Below, in pieces: positions 55,640-63,814 of a stretch of 64,000 bases of DNA. The stretch's first letter is position 1. Each line of letters opens with the position of its first letter. The DNA comes from Sphingomicrobium aestuariivivum (GTDB lineage Bacteria; Pseudomonadota; Alphaproteobacteria; Sphingomonadales; Sphingomonadaceae): the NCBI RefSeq assembly GCF_024721585.1, contig NZ_CP102629.1, positions 558,001 to 622,000 on the forward strand. Direction: 5' to 3'. The translations under genes and the position numbers were made by a program. Below the pieces are notes generated by a model. That model was not told the DNA's origin. It searched no databases and saw only the letters and a program-made list of their open reading frames with translations.

Positions 55640-56466
55640 GCAAGCGCAACAAGGGCCCCGATCCTGGCGCCGCGCAGGTCCTCGCCGCGGGGGCCGCCAT
55701 CGTCGCCGGCCTCTTCGTCAAGCACGCTGGAGAGCAGGTCTTCGGTGAGCACGCTGGCAAGCGCGGTACCAAGGGCAAGGGTCGCTCGAAGGCAAACAAT
55801 GGCGAGCAGCGCCAGTACACCGATCATATCGCACAGCGCGCCGAGGCCGTTATCGCTGGCCGCAAGGCGCAGGACCGCTTGCGCGCCGCGGCAGCGCGGA
55901 TGCGGATGGAGGAAGAGGCGTTCGAACAGCTCTATGCCACCGAGGAGCGGCTCATCGGCGAGGCTCCGTTGTGGCTCCACAGCGCCTTGCACGACTTTGC
56001 GTTCACCGACCGCGAGGCGATCGCCCCTGACGGGCTCGACATGCGCAGTGGCGGCGGCCGGGCCGCAAGCTGGGCGATCTTTAACGATCCGGGTCGTAAC
56101 GAGGGCTTTCGAATTTCGCACGCGCAGGACGTGTCCAATTGCGGCGGGACGAGCATGCTTGATTTCGCGGGGCGCCGCTTCTGGTTTCATTTCCACGACG
56201 ATCCCCTGCTCGGACACACGCTGTCGATCGGCCCGCGCGCACTTGACCTCGAAGAGGCGCATTACCGCGAGCTTGCAGACCTTCTATTTGCCGCGCAGTC
56301 CCGTGAGGCGAATGTCGAAAAACATCGCCGGCACTTGCGGCCGTTCGAGATGGTCGCGGTGCATTCGGCGGGCGGGAAAAGCCAATATGACGCGCTCATC
56401 GCCCAGCACCCGCGCTTCGCCGCCACCGCGCTCGCGCTCGAGGCACATCGGGAGCGTTGCGCGTGA
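55636..56466 (+). CDS. Unknown protein, second gene of the coupled operon
   Basis: A 276-residue protein from ATG 55636. An N-terminal hydrophobic stretch (residues about 12-26) is followed by a basic linker (GKRGTKGKGRSKANNG), a coiled-coil-like stretch (about residues 60-95) and a domain with LDFAGRRFWFHFHDDPLLGH. No known family recognised. Its stop overlaps the following GTG start (GTGA). Confidence 0.7.
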   Translation: MSKRNKGPDPGAAQVLAAGAAIVAGLFVKHAGEQVFGEHAGKRGTKGKGRSKANNGEQRQYTDHIAQRAEAVIAGRKAQDRLRAAAARMRMEEEAFEQLYATEERLIGEAPLWLHSALHDFAFTDREAIAPDGLDMRSGGGRAASWAIFNDPGRNEGFRISHAQDVSNCGGTSMLDFAGRRFWFHFHDDPLLGHTLSIGPRALDLEEAHYRELADLLFAAQSREANVEKHRRHLRPFEMVAVHSAGGKSQYDALIAQHPRFAATALALEAHRERCA

Positions 56467-57062
56467 AATTTTACGACAAGCCACTCGGCAGCGGCCGCCA
56501 TGCCCGCCTCGATGAACTGCTGGGCTTCGACTGGACCCCGCGCCAGAATTTCCCCTCGGTCGATCGCCTGAAGGAAATGACGCGCGACTTCGAGCAGCAG
56601 GCGCGTTTCGCCGATTACGATGCGCGGCTCTATGCCAAGCTGGTGGCGGCGCATGAGCGGTTGCGCGAGGACGATGAGTTCGCGGCAGGTTTCTATGCGC
56701 GGCTCTCGATCCATGCCGGAAAGGCATCCCCGGTTGCTCCCGGCAGGGTGACGAGCGACGACGGCACGCTCGCGCTGACGGTAGGTGCCCGGGACAAGCG
56801 TCTCGGCGGCCACCCCTTCGCGCTCCATTCCCGTGGCGACGGAACGGTCCGCACGGGGGTGCTGGCCGAGCGCACCAGCTGCATTATCCTCACCACTCCG
56901 CTCGCCTCCGAGACGGCGCGCGCGCTTTCCCCGTTGCTCATCCGCGATGGCGCGCCGACGATCCCGCTCTATGCGCTCGGCCCCGAAATCCTCGCGCCCG
57001 GACAGGAGCATCGCTTCAACCAGCAACTCAAATATTACGCCTACGGGGACGAACCGGTTTGA
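56463..57062 (+). CDS. Unknown protein, third gene of the coupled operon
   Basis: A 199-residue protein from GTG 56463. MKFYDKPLGSGRHARLDELL starts it; no signal peptide or membrane segment is clear, and no catalytic motif is visible. The C-terminal half is beta-rich (LALTVGARDKRLGGHPFALH). TTGA overlaps the following gene. I recognise no family; its fixed position suggests that it works with the metallopeptidase. Confidence 0.68.
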   Translation: MKFYDKPLGSGRHARLDELLGFDWTPRQNFPSVDRLKEMTRDFEQQARFADYDARLYAKLVAAHERLREDDEFAAGFYARLSIHAGKASPVAPGRVTSDDGTLALTVGARDKRLGGHPFALHSRGDGTVRTGVLAERTSCIILTTPLASETARALSPLLIRDGAPTIPLYALGPEILAPGQEHRFNQQLKYYAYGDEPV

Positions 57063-57529
57063 GCCGCCGCCCCCTCACCCCCGGCGAGATCGAGATGGCG
57101 CGCGCGATGTTCGGCGGCCAGGTCGACTATTCCGACGTCGAGATCGTGCGGAAGAAGTGGATCTTCTTCCAGCCCGTCGGCGTGGTGATGGCGCCCACCG
57201 GCAACATCCACTTCCACCCCGAAAGCGATCGCTATTCGGACGATTTCTCGAAGGAGCGGCTTCATCTCCAAGGGCTGTTCATCCACGAAATGACGCATGT
57301 CTGGCAGACGCAGCGCGGCGGGCGCTGGTACCTGCCGCTCATCCGCCATCCCTTCTGCCGTTATGGCTATGAGCTGAGGGAGGGGCGCCCGTTCCTTCGC
57401 TACGGCGTGGAGCAGCAGGCCGAGATCGTCCGCCACCGTTTCCTCGCCGACAGGGGCGCAAAGCCCAAGATCATCCCGCCGCGCGCGCTACTGCCCTTTG
57501 GCAGCGTCGATCCGGGCCAGCCGGTCTAG
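57059..57529 (+). CDS. HExxH metallopeptidase-like protein (vgr-related)
   Basis: A 156-residue protein from TTG 57059. The zinc-binding HExxH motif is FIHEMTHVWQTQRGG. LTPGEIEMARAMFGGQVDYS and GVEQQAEIVRHRF also match a sphingomonad family often labelled vgr-related (recollection). No signal peptide, so it may be cytoplasmic or delivered by another route. It is the last gene of the four-gene operon and overlaps the convergent gene by 42 bases. Confidence 0.78.
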   Translation: MSRRPLTPGEIEMARAMFGGQVDYSDVEIVRKKWIFFQPVGVVMAPTGNIHFHPESDRYSDDFSKERLHLQGLFIHEMTHVWQTQRGGRWYLPLIRHPFCRYGYELREGRPFLRYGVEQQAEIVRHRFLADRGAKPKIIPPRALLPFGSVDPGQPV

Positions 57530-57952
57530 GTCTTTCTCGCGCCCGAAGCGGCGCAAGAGGGCCGCCTGTTCCTCGAGCGAGGGGGTGAAGAGGCTCGCGT
57601 TGCCGACCGCAATCGCTTCGCGGCTGTTCGGCAGCACCGCTCGCCACACGCCTGCTTCGAATAGCTGGAAGCCTGCCATCAGCTCGACCGGCACCTCCGC
57701 CGCGGTCCAGCGGCCGTAGCATTCCGAACGGAATTGCGGATGATCGTCGGCGTGATGCTCGAGCCCCCATCGATGCATCAGCCGTTCGCCATCGGCGGGG
57801 CTGGCGAGAAGGTCCACATCCTCCACCCTGCCGGGATCAACGCCGTGGAGCCACAGCGCGGCCGAGCCGATGACCCACCATGGGTCGCGCGCCACCGCCT
57901 CCATCTCGGCGGCGATGCGCTCGAGCGAGCGGTTCAGCGCGTCGTGGTTCAC
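57488..57952 (-). CDS. Nucleotidyltransferase-fold protein
   Basis: A 154-residue protein from GTG 57952. VIGSAALWLHGVDPGRVEDV followed by DLLAS is the nucleotidyltransferase pattern GSxAL then DVDLL, as in MNT/AbiEii-like proteins. Only the first acidic pair is clear. No HEPN partner is adjacent. It is the last of a four-gene hrcA-grpE operon through GTGA overlaps, and converges on the metallopeptidase gene with a 42-base overlap. Confidence 0.75.
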   Translation of the reverse strand: MNHDALNRSLERIAAEMEAVARDPWWVIGSAALWLHGVDPGRVEDVDLLASPADGERLMHRWGLEHHADDHPQFRSECYGRWTAAEVPVELMAGFQLFEAGVWRAVLPNSREAIAVGNASLFTPSLEEQAALLRRFGREKDLDRLARIDAAKGQ

Positions 57953-58461
57953 GTCAGGTCGGGCGGCGGCGGCGATTCAGGAGGCTGGCCGGGACCGCCC
58001 GGCGGGGCTGGATAGAGATAGCTCATCTCGACCGCGGGGCCTTCGCGGCAGGCCTCGGGCACGGGCGCGGTCAGCATTCCGTCGGCCGGCAAGCCGTTCA
58101 GCGCGCCGCCGCCGCTCATGATCGGATCGCCGTGTCGAAACTCGTGCGGGCCGACTCGCAAGAAGAGCCCATCGCCATCCTCGTGCAGGCTGCCTTCGGT
58201 GGTCACGATGGTGACGGGACCGCCGCCAACATCGACCGCGACGCAAGGGCCGTCGAGCAGCAGCGAGCCGCCGATCAGCGCCTCCATGAAGGCCTCGGGA
58301 CCGCCCTCCTCGGCGCTCTTGTAGAGGATGAGGTGGGGCTGGTTGCCGGCGGGCGCGGGCATGCGGCTCCCCGCCTCTTCCTCGGCCATGTCGCGCGCAC
58401 CCTTGTCCCCGCAGGCCGTCAGTGCGGCCAGGGCGAGGACGAGGGCGGCGCGGACGATCAC
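57949..58461 (-). CDS. Small lipoprotein of unknown function
   Basis: A 170-residue protein from GTG 58461. The signal peptide MIVRAALVLALAALTACGDK ends in lipobox LTAC. The mature part has a Pro/Gly-rich C-terminus (YPAPPGGPGQPPESPPPPDL) and two cysteines that may pair. I recognise no domain. It overlaps grpE upstream and the nucleotidyltransferase gene downstream by GTGA. Confidence 0.75.
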   Translation of the reverse strand: MIVRAALVLALAALTACGDKGARDMAEEEAGSRMPAPAGNQPHLILYKSAEEGGPEAFMEALIGGSLLLDGPCVAVDVGGGPVTIVTTEGSLHEDGDGLFLRVGPHEFRHGDPIMSGGGALNGLPADGMLTAPVPEACREGPAVEMSYLYPAPPGGPGQPPESPPPPDLT

Positions 58462-58997
58462 GGCTTCCTGGCGACCCCGACCATCGCGGGACGCAGCAGG
58501 CGGCCCTTCAAGGTGTAGCCCGGCTGCATTTCCTCGACGATGGTGCCGGGTTCGGCGTCGTCGGACGGGATCTCGATCATCGCCTGATGGACGTTGGGAT
58601 CGAGCTCGAGCCCCTTGGCGGCGACGCGCTCGATGCCCTGCCGGGTGAAGATCGCTTCCATTTCCCGGAGCGTGGCCTCGATGCCCTCGATGAACTTTGC
58701 CGCGCGGCCGTCGCGGGCCTCGTCGGGCACATGGCCCAGCGCACGCTCGAGATGATCCTTCACGTTGAGGATGTCGCGGGCGAAGTTGGACACGGCGAAC
58801 TTGGTCGCATCCTGCTTTTCCTGTTCGAGGCGGCGGCGCACATTCTGCACCTCGGCAGCGGCATAGAGCGCCTTCTGCTTCATTTCCTCGAGCTCGGCCT
58901 GGAGCGCTTCGAGCTGGTCATGCTCCTGCAGCTCGGGGCTGTCTTCGGCGGTTTCCTCGCGGAGGTCTTCGGCGTCGTTGTGATTTTCTTCGTTCAT
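58458..58997 (-). CDS. grpE: Nucleotide exchange factor GrpE
   Basis: A 179-residue protein from ATG 58997; the longer frame is antisense/hrcA shadow. A Glu/Lys-rich helical N-terminus and the family core DILNVKDHLERALGHVPDEA plus VVEEMQPGYTLKGRLLRPAM-like VEEMQPGYTLKGRLLRPAMV identify GrpE, the nucleotide exchange factor of DnaK. It overlaps hrcA by ATGA and the next gene by GTGA. Confidence 0.96.
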   Translation of the reverse strand: MNEENHNDAEDLREETAEDSPELQEHDQLEALQAELEEMKQKALYAAAEVQNVRRRLEQEKQDATKFAVSNFARDILNVKDHLERALGHVPDEARDGRAAKFIEGIEATLREMEAIFTRQGIERVAAKGLELDPNVHQAMIEIPSDDAEPGTIVEEMQPGYTLKGRLLRPAMVGVARKP

Positions 58998-60025
58998 GGC
59001 ATCCGTCTCGTAAGGGCTTCGGCGGTGAAGTCCACCATTGGGACCACCCGCGCATAATTCAATCGGGTCGGGCCGATCACGCCGATCACCCCGACCACCT
59101 TGTCGTCCGCGTCGCGATAGGGCGCGGCGATGACGCTCGATCCCGACAACGCGAACATGCGGTTTTCCGATCCGATGAAGATCCGCACGCCCTCGCCCTC
59201 GCGCACCTCGTGGAGGAGCTTGGCGATCTCGTTGCGATTCTCCAGTTCCTCGAACAGCTGTTTCACCCGTTCGAGATCCTCGGCGGTCTTGTCGTCGAGG
59301 AGATTGGCGCGCCCGCGCACGATGAGGACATCGCGGCTCGACTGGTCGCGCCCCCATTCGGCAAGGCCCGCGGCGACAAGGTCGGCGGCGCGGTCATCGA
59401 GCGCCTCGCGGCGGTCGGCGATGTCGCGGCGGAGCTGCTGCTCGGCCTCGGCGAGCGTGCGTCCGGCAAGCTTGGCGGACACGTAATTGGCGATTTCGTT
59501 GAGCGCGATGGGGCTGGTGCCGGCGGGCAGCGGGACGATGCGATTCTCGACCGAACCGTCGTCGCCGACCATGACGGCGAGCGCCCTGCCCTCGTCCAGC
59601 GCCATGAAGGCGAGCTGTTTCAGCCGCGCCTCGCGCTTGGGGGCGGTGACGATGCCGGCGCAGGCCGAAAGGCCCGAGAGCCGCTGGGTCGCGGCGGCAA
59701 GCGCCTGTTCCATCGGCTTGCCTTCGAGCTCCTCCTCGATGGCGCGGCGGGTACCGGCGGTCGCTTTGCGCGCCTGCATCATGCCGTCGACGAAGAGCCG
59801 GAGGCCGGTCTCGGTGGGGATACGCCCCGCACTGGTATGCGGGCTGGCCAGCAGGCCGCGCGCCTCCAGTTCGGCCATCACCCCGCGGATCGAGGCGGGC
59901 GACAGCGCGACGCGTTCGGTGAGCGCCTTCGACCCCACGGGCGCGCCCTGTTCGAGATAGGTGGAGACCACCTGCCCGAAAATCTCGCGCATCCGCTCGG
60001 TAAGATCGCCCAGTCGCTCGCTCAT
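58994..60025 (-). CDS. hrcA: Heat-inducible transcription repressor HrcA
   Basis: A 343-residue protein. The N-terminal winged helix has LSPASIRGVMAELEARGLLA and SPHTSAGRIPTETGLRLFVD; the C-terminal domain contains IFIGSENRM and VIGPTRLNYARVVPMVDF. HrcA represses groESL and similar genes through CIRCE elements. I see no CIRCE in the 31 bases before its start. The next upstream gene ends 31 bases away in the same direction. Confidence 0.96.
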   Translation of the reverse strand: MSERLGDLTERMREIFGQVVSTYLEQGAPVGSKALTERVALSPASIRGVMAELEARGLLASPHTSAGRIPTETGLRLFVDGMMQARKATAGTRRAIEEELEGKPMEQALAAATQRLSGLSACAGIVTAPKREARLKQLAFMALDEGRALAVMVGDDGSVENRIVPLPAGTSPIALNEIANYVSAKLAGRTLAEAEQQLRRDIADRREALDDRAADLVAAGLAEWGRDQSSRDVLIVRGRANLLDDKTAEDLERVKQLFEELENRNEIAKLLHEVREGEGVRIFIGSENRMFALSGSSVIAAPYRDADDKVVGVIGVIGPTRLNYARVVPMVDFTAEALTRRMP

Positions 60026-60056
60026 GCAGGCGATGTAGGAAGCCCCAGCCCCAAGC

Positions 60057-60527
60057 TCAACGGTCGAGATAGATATCGAGCGGCAGGACGTCGGGCGCGT
60101 CGGCCAGCGCCTGGAACATGGCGCGGTTCATCTCGAGGTCGCAGCCATAGTTGACGCGCAGCTGGTCGGTCTCGCCACCTTCGGTCCAGCTGACGATCAC
60201 GCCCGGCGCGTCGGTCATCCAGCGATTACCGCATTCTTCAGGCGCCGCCATGCTGCGGCTGCCCTCGGGGCGATAGGGGGCGAGCGCGGCGCGGAAGCGT
60301 TCGAACTCGGCGAGGCTCACGACGAACATGCGCTGGCCTTCAACCTTCACATGGTCCTTGCCCTCCCACACCGCGATGCCGTCGCCGTTGACGCCGACGC
60401 GATAGACCGCGCAGCTGCCGAAGCAGGGAGTGGTCTCGTAGGTGATCGAGAGCGGGTCGGGCCGCTTCTGGAGGCTCGCGCAGGAGGCCAGCGCCAGCCC
60501 CATCATCACCACGCAAAATCGACGCAT
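60057..60527 (-). CDS. DUF6438-like lipoprotein
   Basis: A 156-residue protein from ATG 60527 with GGGAGGG upstream. The signal peptide is MRRFCVVMMGLALASCASLQ with lipobox LASC. TYETTPCFGSCAVYRVGVNG, with the TPCFGSCAVY signature, fits the DUF6438 family. The protein contains further cysteines (ECGNRWM, YGCDLEM). It lies upstream of hrcA, divergent from rph. Confidence 0.82.
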   Translation of the reverse strand: MRRFCVVMMGLALASCASLQKRPDPLSITYETTPCFGSCAVYRVGVNGDGIAVWEGKDHVKVEGQRMFVVSLAEFERFRAALAPYRPEGSRSMAAPEECGNRWMTDAPGVIVSWTEGGETDQLRVNYGCDLEMNRAMFQALADAPDVLPLDIYLDR

Positions 60528-60610
60528 CACGACCCTCCCCTGTTTTTCCGGCCTTTCCAGCCGCCGCCAGCTTGGGCTAGGGCGAGGCCAACATCAAGGA
60601 GACAGATTTC

Positions 60611-61327
60611 ATGCGCCCATCCGGCCGCGCCCCCGACGAATTGCGCCCCGTCAGCTTCGAGGCTGGCTTCACCCGCCACGCCGAAGGCAGCGTCCTTGCC
60701 AGCTTCGGTGACACCAAGGTGCTGGTGACCGCCAGCGTCGAGACCAACCTGCCGCCGTGGCTGCGCGGCAAGGGCAAGGGCTGGGTCACGGGCGAATATG
60801 GCATGCTGCCCCGCGCCACCCACACCCGCGGCAACCGTGAAGCCGCCCGCGGCAAGCAGTCGGGCCGGACGCAGGAAATCCAGCGCCTGATCGGGCGTAG
60901 CCTTCGCGCAGTGGTCGACCTCGAGAAGCTCGGCGAGCGCCAGATCACGCTCGACTGCGACGTCATCCAGGCCGACGGCGGCACCCGCACGACGAGCATC
61001 TCGGGCGCGTGGGTCGCCATGCGCATCGCGGTCGACAAGCTGCTCGCCGAGGGCAAGCTCGAAGAAGATCCCATCACCGCGCAGGTCGCGGCGGTGAGCT
61101 GCGGCATCTACAATGGAACCGCCGTCCTCGACCTCGATTATCCCGAGGACAGCTCGGCCGGTTCGGACGGCAATTTCGTCCTGACGAGCGACGGCAATAT
61201 CGTCGAGGCGCAGATCTCGGCCGAGGGCGAGACCTTCGACCATGAAGGCCTCCTCCGCCTGATGCGGCTCGCGGAAATCGGCTGCAAGGACATCTATGCG
61301 GCGCAATTGAAGGCAGTCGGAAAATGA
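60611..61327 (+). CDS. rph: Ribonuclease PH
   Basis: A 238-residue phosphorolytic exoribonuclease that trims tRNA 3' ends. The start [20 protein letters not shown] is typical; [40 protein letters not shown] and [20 protein letters not shown] are the other hallmarks. A GGAGA Shine-Dalgarno lies upstream. Its TGA overlaps rdgB by ATGA. Confidence 0.98.
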   Translation: MRPSGRAPDELRPVSFEAGFTRHAEGSVLASFGDTKVLVTASVETNLPPWLRGKGKGWVTGEYGMLPRATHTRGNREAARGKQSGRTQEIQRLIGRSLRAVVDLEKLGERQITLDCDVIQADGGTRTTSISGAWVAMRIAVDKLLAEGKLEEDPITAQVAAVSCGIYNGTAVLDLDYPEDSSAGSDGNFVLTSDGNIVEAQISAEGETFDHEGLLRLMRLAEIGCKDIYAAQLKAVGK

Positions 61328-61941
61328 AAGTGATCGGCCCCAAGCTCGTCCTCGCCACCCATAACAAGGGCAAGCTGCGAGAGATCGCCGACCTCGTCGC
61401 CCGCTTCGGGATCGAGGTCGTCGGGGCCGAGGAAGCGGGGCTCCCCGAGCCCGAGGAAACCGGCGTCACCTTCATCGACAATGCCGAGCTGAAGGCGCGG
61501 CAGGCGGCAGACCTGTCGGGCCTGCCCGCGCTCGCCGACGACAGCGGGCTGTGCGTCGAGGCATTGAATGGCGATCCCGGCGTGCGCTCGGCGCGCTGGG
61601 CCGAGGACGAGGACGGCAACCGCGACTTCTATCGCGCGATGGAAAAGGTCGAGGCGGCGCTCCAGCTCCTCGGCGAGGACGTCAGCCGCGATGCGCATTT
61701 CACCTGCGCGCTCTCGCTCGCCTGGCCCGACGGGCGCACCGAGACCTTCGAGGGCAAGGTGCACGGCCAGATGGTCTGGCCCCCGCGCGGGGAGAATGGC
61801 TTCGGCTACGACCCCGTATTCATGGCCACCGGCGAGGACATCACCTTCGGCGAGATGGAGCCGGCGAAGAAACACGCCATGAGCCACCGCGCCGACGCCT
61901 TCCGCCAGCTCCTCGCATGGCTCGAGGCGCAGGACGCCTAG
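61324..61941 (+). CDS. rdgB: Non-canonical purine NTP pyrophosphatase
   Basis: A 205-residue Ham1/RdgB protein. [60 protein letters not shown] and [11 protein letters not shown] are diagnostic. It hydrolyses ITP/XTP and their deoxy forms. It overlaps rph by ATGA. Confidence 0.97.
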   Translation: MKVIGPKLVLATHNKGKLREIADLVARFGIEVVGAEEAGLPEPEETGVTFIDNAELKARQAADLSGLPALADDSGLCVEALNGDPGVRSARWAEDEDGNRDFYRAMEKVEAALQLLGEDVSRDAHFTCALSLAWPDGRTETFEGKVHGQMVWPPRGENGFGYDPVFMATGEDITFGEMEPAKKHAMSHRADAFRQLLAWLEAQDA

Positions 61942-61947
61942 ACCGGA

Positions 61948-62487
61948 CTAGCGCCCGACGCGGCGCCCGTCCTTGTTGCCCGGCGGCGAGTAGCGGCAGA
62001 CGAAATAGTCGGTGCTTCCGCTCGAGGCCATCGCGCAGCCGACATGGGTCGTCGCGGGCCAGATGATCTGCGTGTAATGGCCGACATCGTGCCAGCTGCC
62101 CGAGCGGCTGACATTGGGGAAGGTGCCCGCGCGGAAGTGGCGCACCTCGTCGGTCATGGTGCCGACGATGACGTCATAGCCGAACACCCCGCGCGGTCCC
62201 CGCCACATATTCTCGCCCTGCGATTTGCGGCGGCCCGGCGTGCGGTCGTGATGATAGTTGCCGGTGCGCGCCATGTAGCGCGCGTGGCTGGCCGCGCTGG
62301 CGGCAAGCTCGCGGTCCCACTGCAGGGGGCTCACGCCATGCTCGGCGCGCGCACGGTTGTGATTGTCGAGCACTGCCGCGCGAAGATGGTTCTCGCCGCG
62401 CGCCGCCGTCGTGCTGGTGGACGAGGCGGCGAGCGCCGGCACCGCCAGTGCGGCCCCCGCGATGATGATGGAAATCCGCTTGATCAT
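61948..62487 (-). CDS. CAP-domain (SCP/PR-1) exported protein
   Basis: A 179-residue protein from ATG 62487 (MIKRISIIIAGAALAVPALA signal peptide). The CAP domain shows as NHNRARAEHGVSPLQWDREL, GENMWRG, and VGHYTQIIWPATTHVGCAMA with YFVCRYSPPGN. These carry the conserved His, Glu and Cys residues. Exported by signal peptide; function unknown. It separates rdgB from hemW, which are often adjacent. Confidence 0.92.
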   Translation of the reverse strand: MIKRISIIIAGAALAVPALAASSTSTTAARGENHLRAAVLDNHNRARAEHGVSPLQWDRELAASAASHARYMARTGNYHHDRTPGRRKSQGENMWRGPRGVFGYDVIVGTMTDEVRHFRAGTFPNVSRSGSWHDVGHYTQIIWPATTHVGCAMASSGSTDYFVCRYSPPGNKDGRRVGR

Positions 62488-62671
62488 GCCGCCATGCTGG
62501 CGCGAAACGCTTAACACTTGGTCACCCCCGATACGCTGGAAACAGCGCGCTTAGGCAGCGGGCGCGGCGTTAATTCCAGCGGGTGAAAAGGCGTTTACGA
62601 CGAACGGCTTGGCGCGAGGGCCGACCGGTTGGCGATTGACGGCGCGGCAGGGAACGCCGACAGGCGGGCGC
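62488..62671. other. Divergent promoter region CAP gene/hemW
   Basis: 184 bases between the two divergent start codons. It should hold promoters for both genes; no paired boxes are convincing. A GCGTTAAT stretch lies near 62567-62574. Nothing else recognised. Confidence 0.4.
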
Positions 62672-63814
62672 ATGTCACCTGCCCCGCTCGCCCTTTATGT
62701 CCACTGGCCCTTCTGCGCGAAGAAATGCCCCTATTGCGACTTCAACAGCCATGTGCGCGAGGAGGTCGACCAGGCGGCATGGCGCGAGGCACTGCTCGCC
62801 GACCTCGCGCATGAGGCGGCGCTGACCAAAGGGCATGAGCTCACCAGCATCTTCTTCGGCGGCGGCACGCCGAGCCTGATGCCGCCGGCCACCGTCGAAG
62901 CGGTGATCGAGGCGGCACAGGCGCATTGGCGCGTGGCGGACGATCTCGAAGTGACGCTGGAGGCCAATCCGCAAAGCGCGGAAGCGGAAAAGTTCAAGGC
63001 GCTCGCCTCGGCGGGCGTCAACCGCCTGAGCCTCGGAATCCAGCGCTTCGACGACGCCAGCCTCGCCTTTCTCGGCAGGCTTCACAACGCCGCCGAGGGA
63101 CTGAAGGCGCTGGAGGCGGCGCAGGCGGCGGTCGAGCGGGTGAGCTTCGACCTCATCACCGCGCTGCCCGGCGACACGCTGGAGAGCTTCGACAAGGTGC
63201 TGACCCGCGCCATCGGGCTCGGCACCAGCCACGTCTCGCTCTACCAGCTCACCATCGAGCCCGGTACGCGGTTCGAGACGATGGTGCGCAAGGGCGAATT
63301 CACGCCATTGGGCGAGGAGCTTGGCGCCGACCTGTTCGAGCTGACGACCGAGCGGATGACCGCGGCGGGACTGCCGCCCTACGAGATTTCGAACCATGCG
63401 CGGCCCGGCATGGAGAGCCGCCACAACCTCGCTTACTGGCGCTATCACGATTATGTCGGCGTCGGCCCCGGCGCGCACGGGCGGCGCGGCGGCATGCGTA
63501 CCTTTCGCCACAAGAAGCCGGAGAATTTCCTCGCTGCCGTCGGTCGTAACGGCCACGGCCTGCGCGAGGAAGCCGCGCTGTCGGCCCGCGAGGCGGCGCG
63601 CGAGGCGCTGGTCATGGGACTGCGGCTGGTCGAAGGGATCGACCCGCGGGCGATGGAGCGGCGCTTCGGCGTCAGCGTCATCGACGAGGCCGCCACGCGC
63701 CGCCTCGTCGATCAGGGCCTCTTGTCATGGCCCGAAGACGGAAACGGCCGACTGGGGCTTACCCCCGCCGGCCGTCTTCTCAACGATGCGATCCTTACGG
63801 AGATCGCGCTCTAA
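62672..63814 (+). CDS. hemW: Radical SAM haem chaperone HemW
   Basis: A 380-residue protein from ATG 62672 (SPAPLALYVHWPFC); the longer frame adds a non-conserved leader. The [4Fe-4S] cysteines C15, C19 and C22 are in FCAKKCPYCDF. FFGGGTPSLM, LGIQRFDDASL and GVGPGAHG are typical of HemW, which delivers haem to respiratory proteins and is distinct from HemN. It overlaps the following convergent gene by 4 bases. Confidence 0.95.
   Translation: MSPAPLALYVHWPFCAKKCPYCDFNSHVREEVDQAAWREALLADLAHEAALTKGHELTSIFFGGGTPSLMPPATVEAVIEAAQAHWRVADDLEVTLEANPQSAEAEKFKALASAGVNRLSLGIQRFDDASLAFLGRLHNAAEGLKALEAAQAAVERVSFDLITALPGDTLESFDKVLTRAIGLGTSHVSLYQLTIEPGTRFETMVRKGEFTPLGEELGADLFELTTERMTAAGLPPYEISNHARPGMESRHNLAYWRYHDYVGVGPGAHGRRGGMRTFRHKKPENFLAAVGRNGHGLREEAALSAREAAREALVMGLRLVEGIDPRAMERRFGVSVIDEAATRRLVDQGLLSWPEDGNGRLGLTPAGRLLNDAILTEIAL

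Noticed and set aside
57488-57952. Toxin-antitoxin system (MNT/HEPN)
   Set aside because: Only the nucleotidyltransferase-like gene is present, and its neighbours are a lipoprotein and grpE; no HEPN gene is adjacent.
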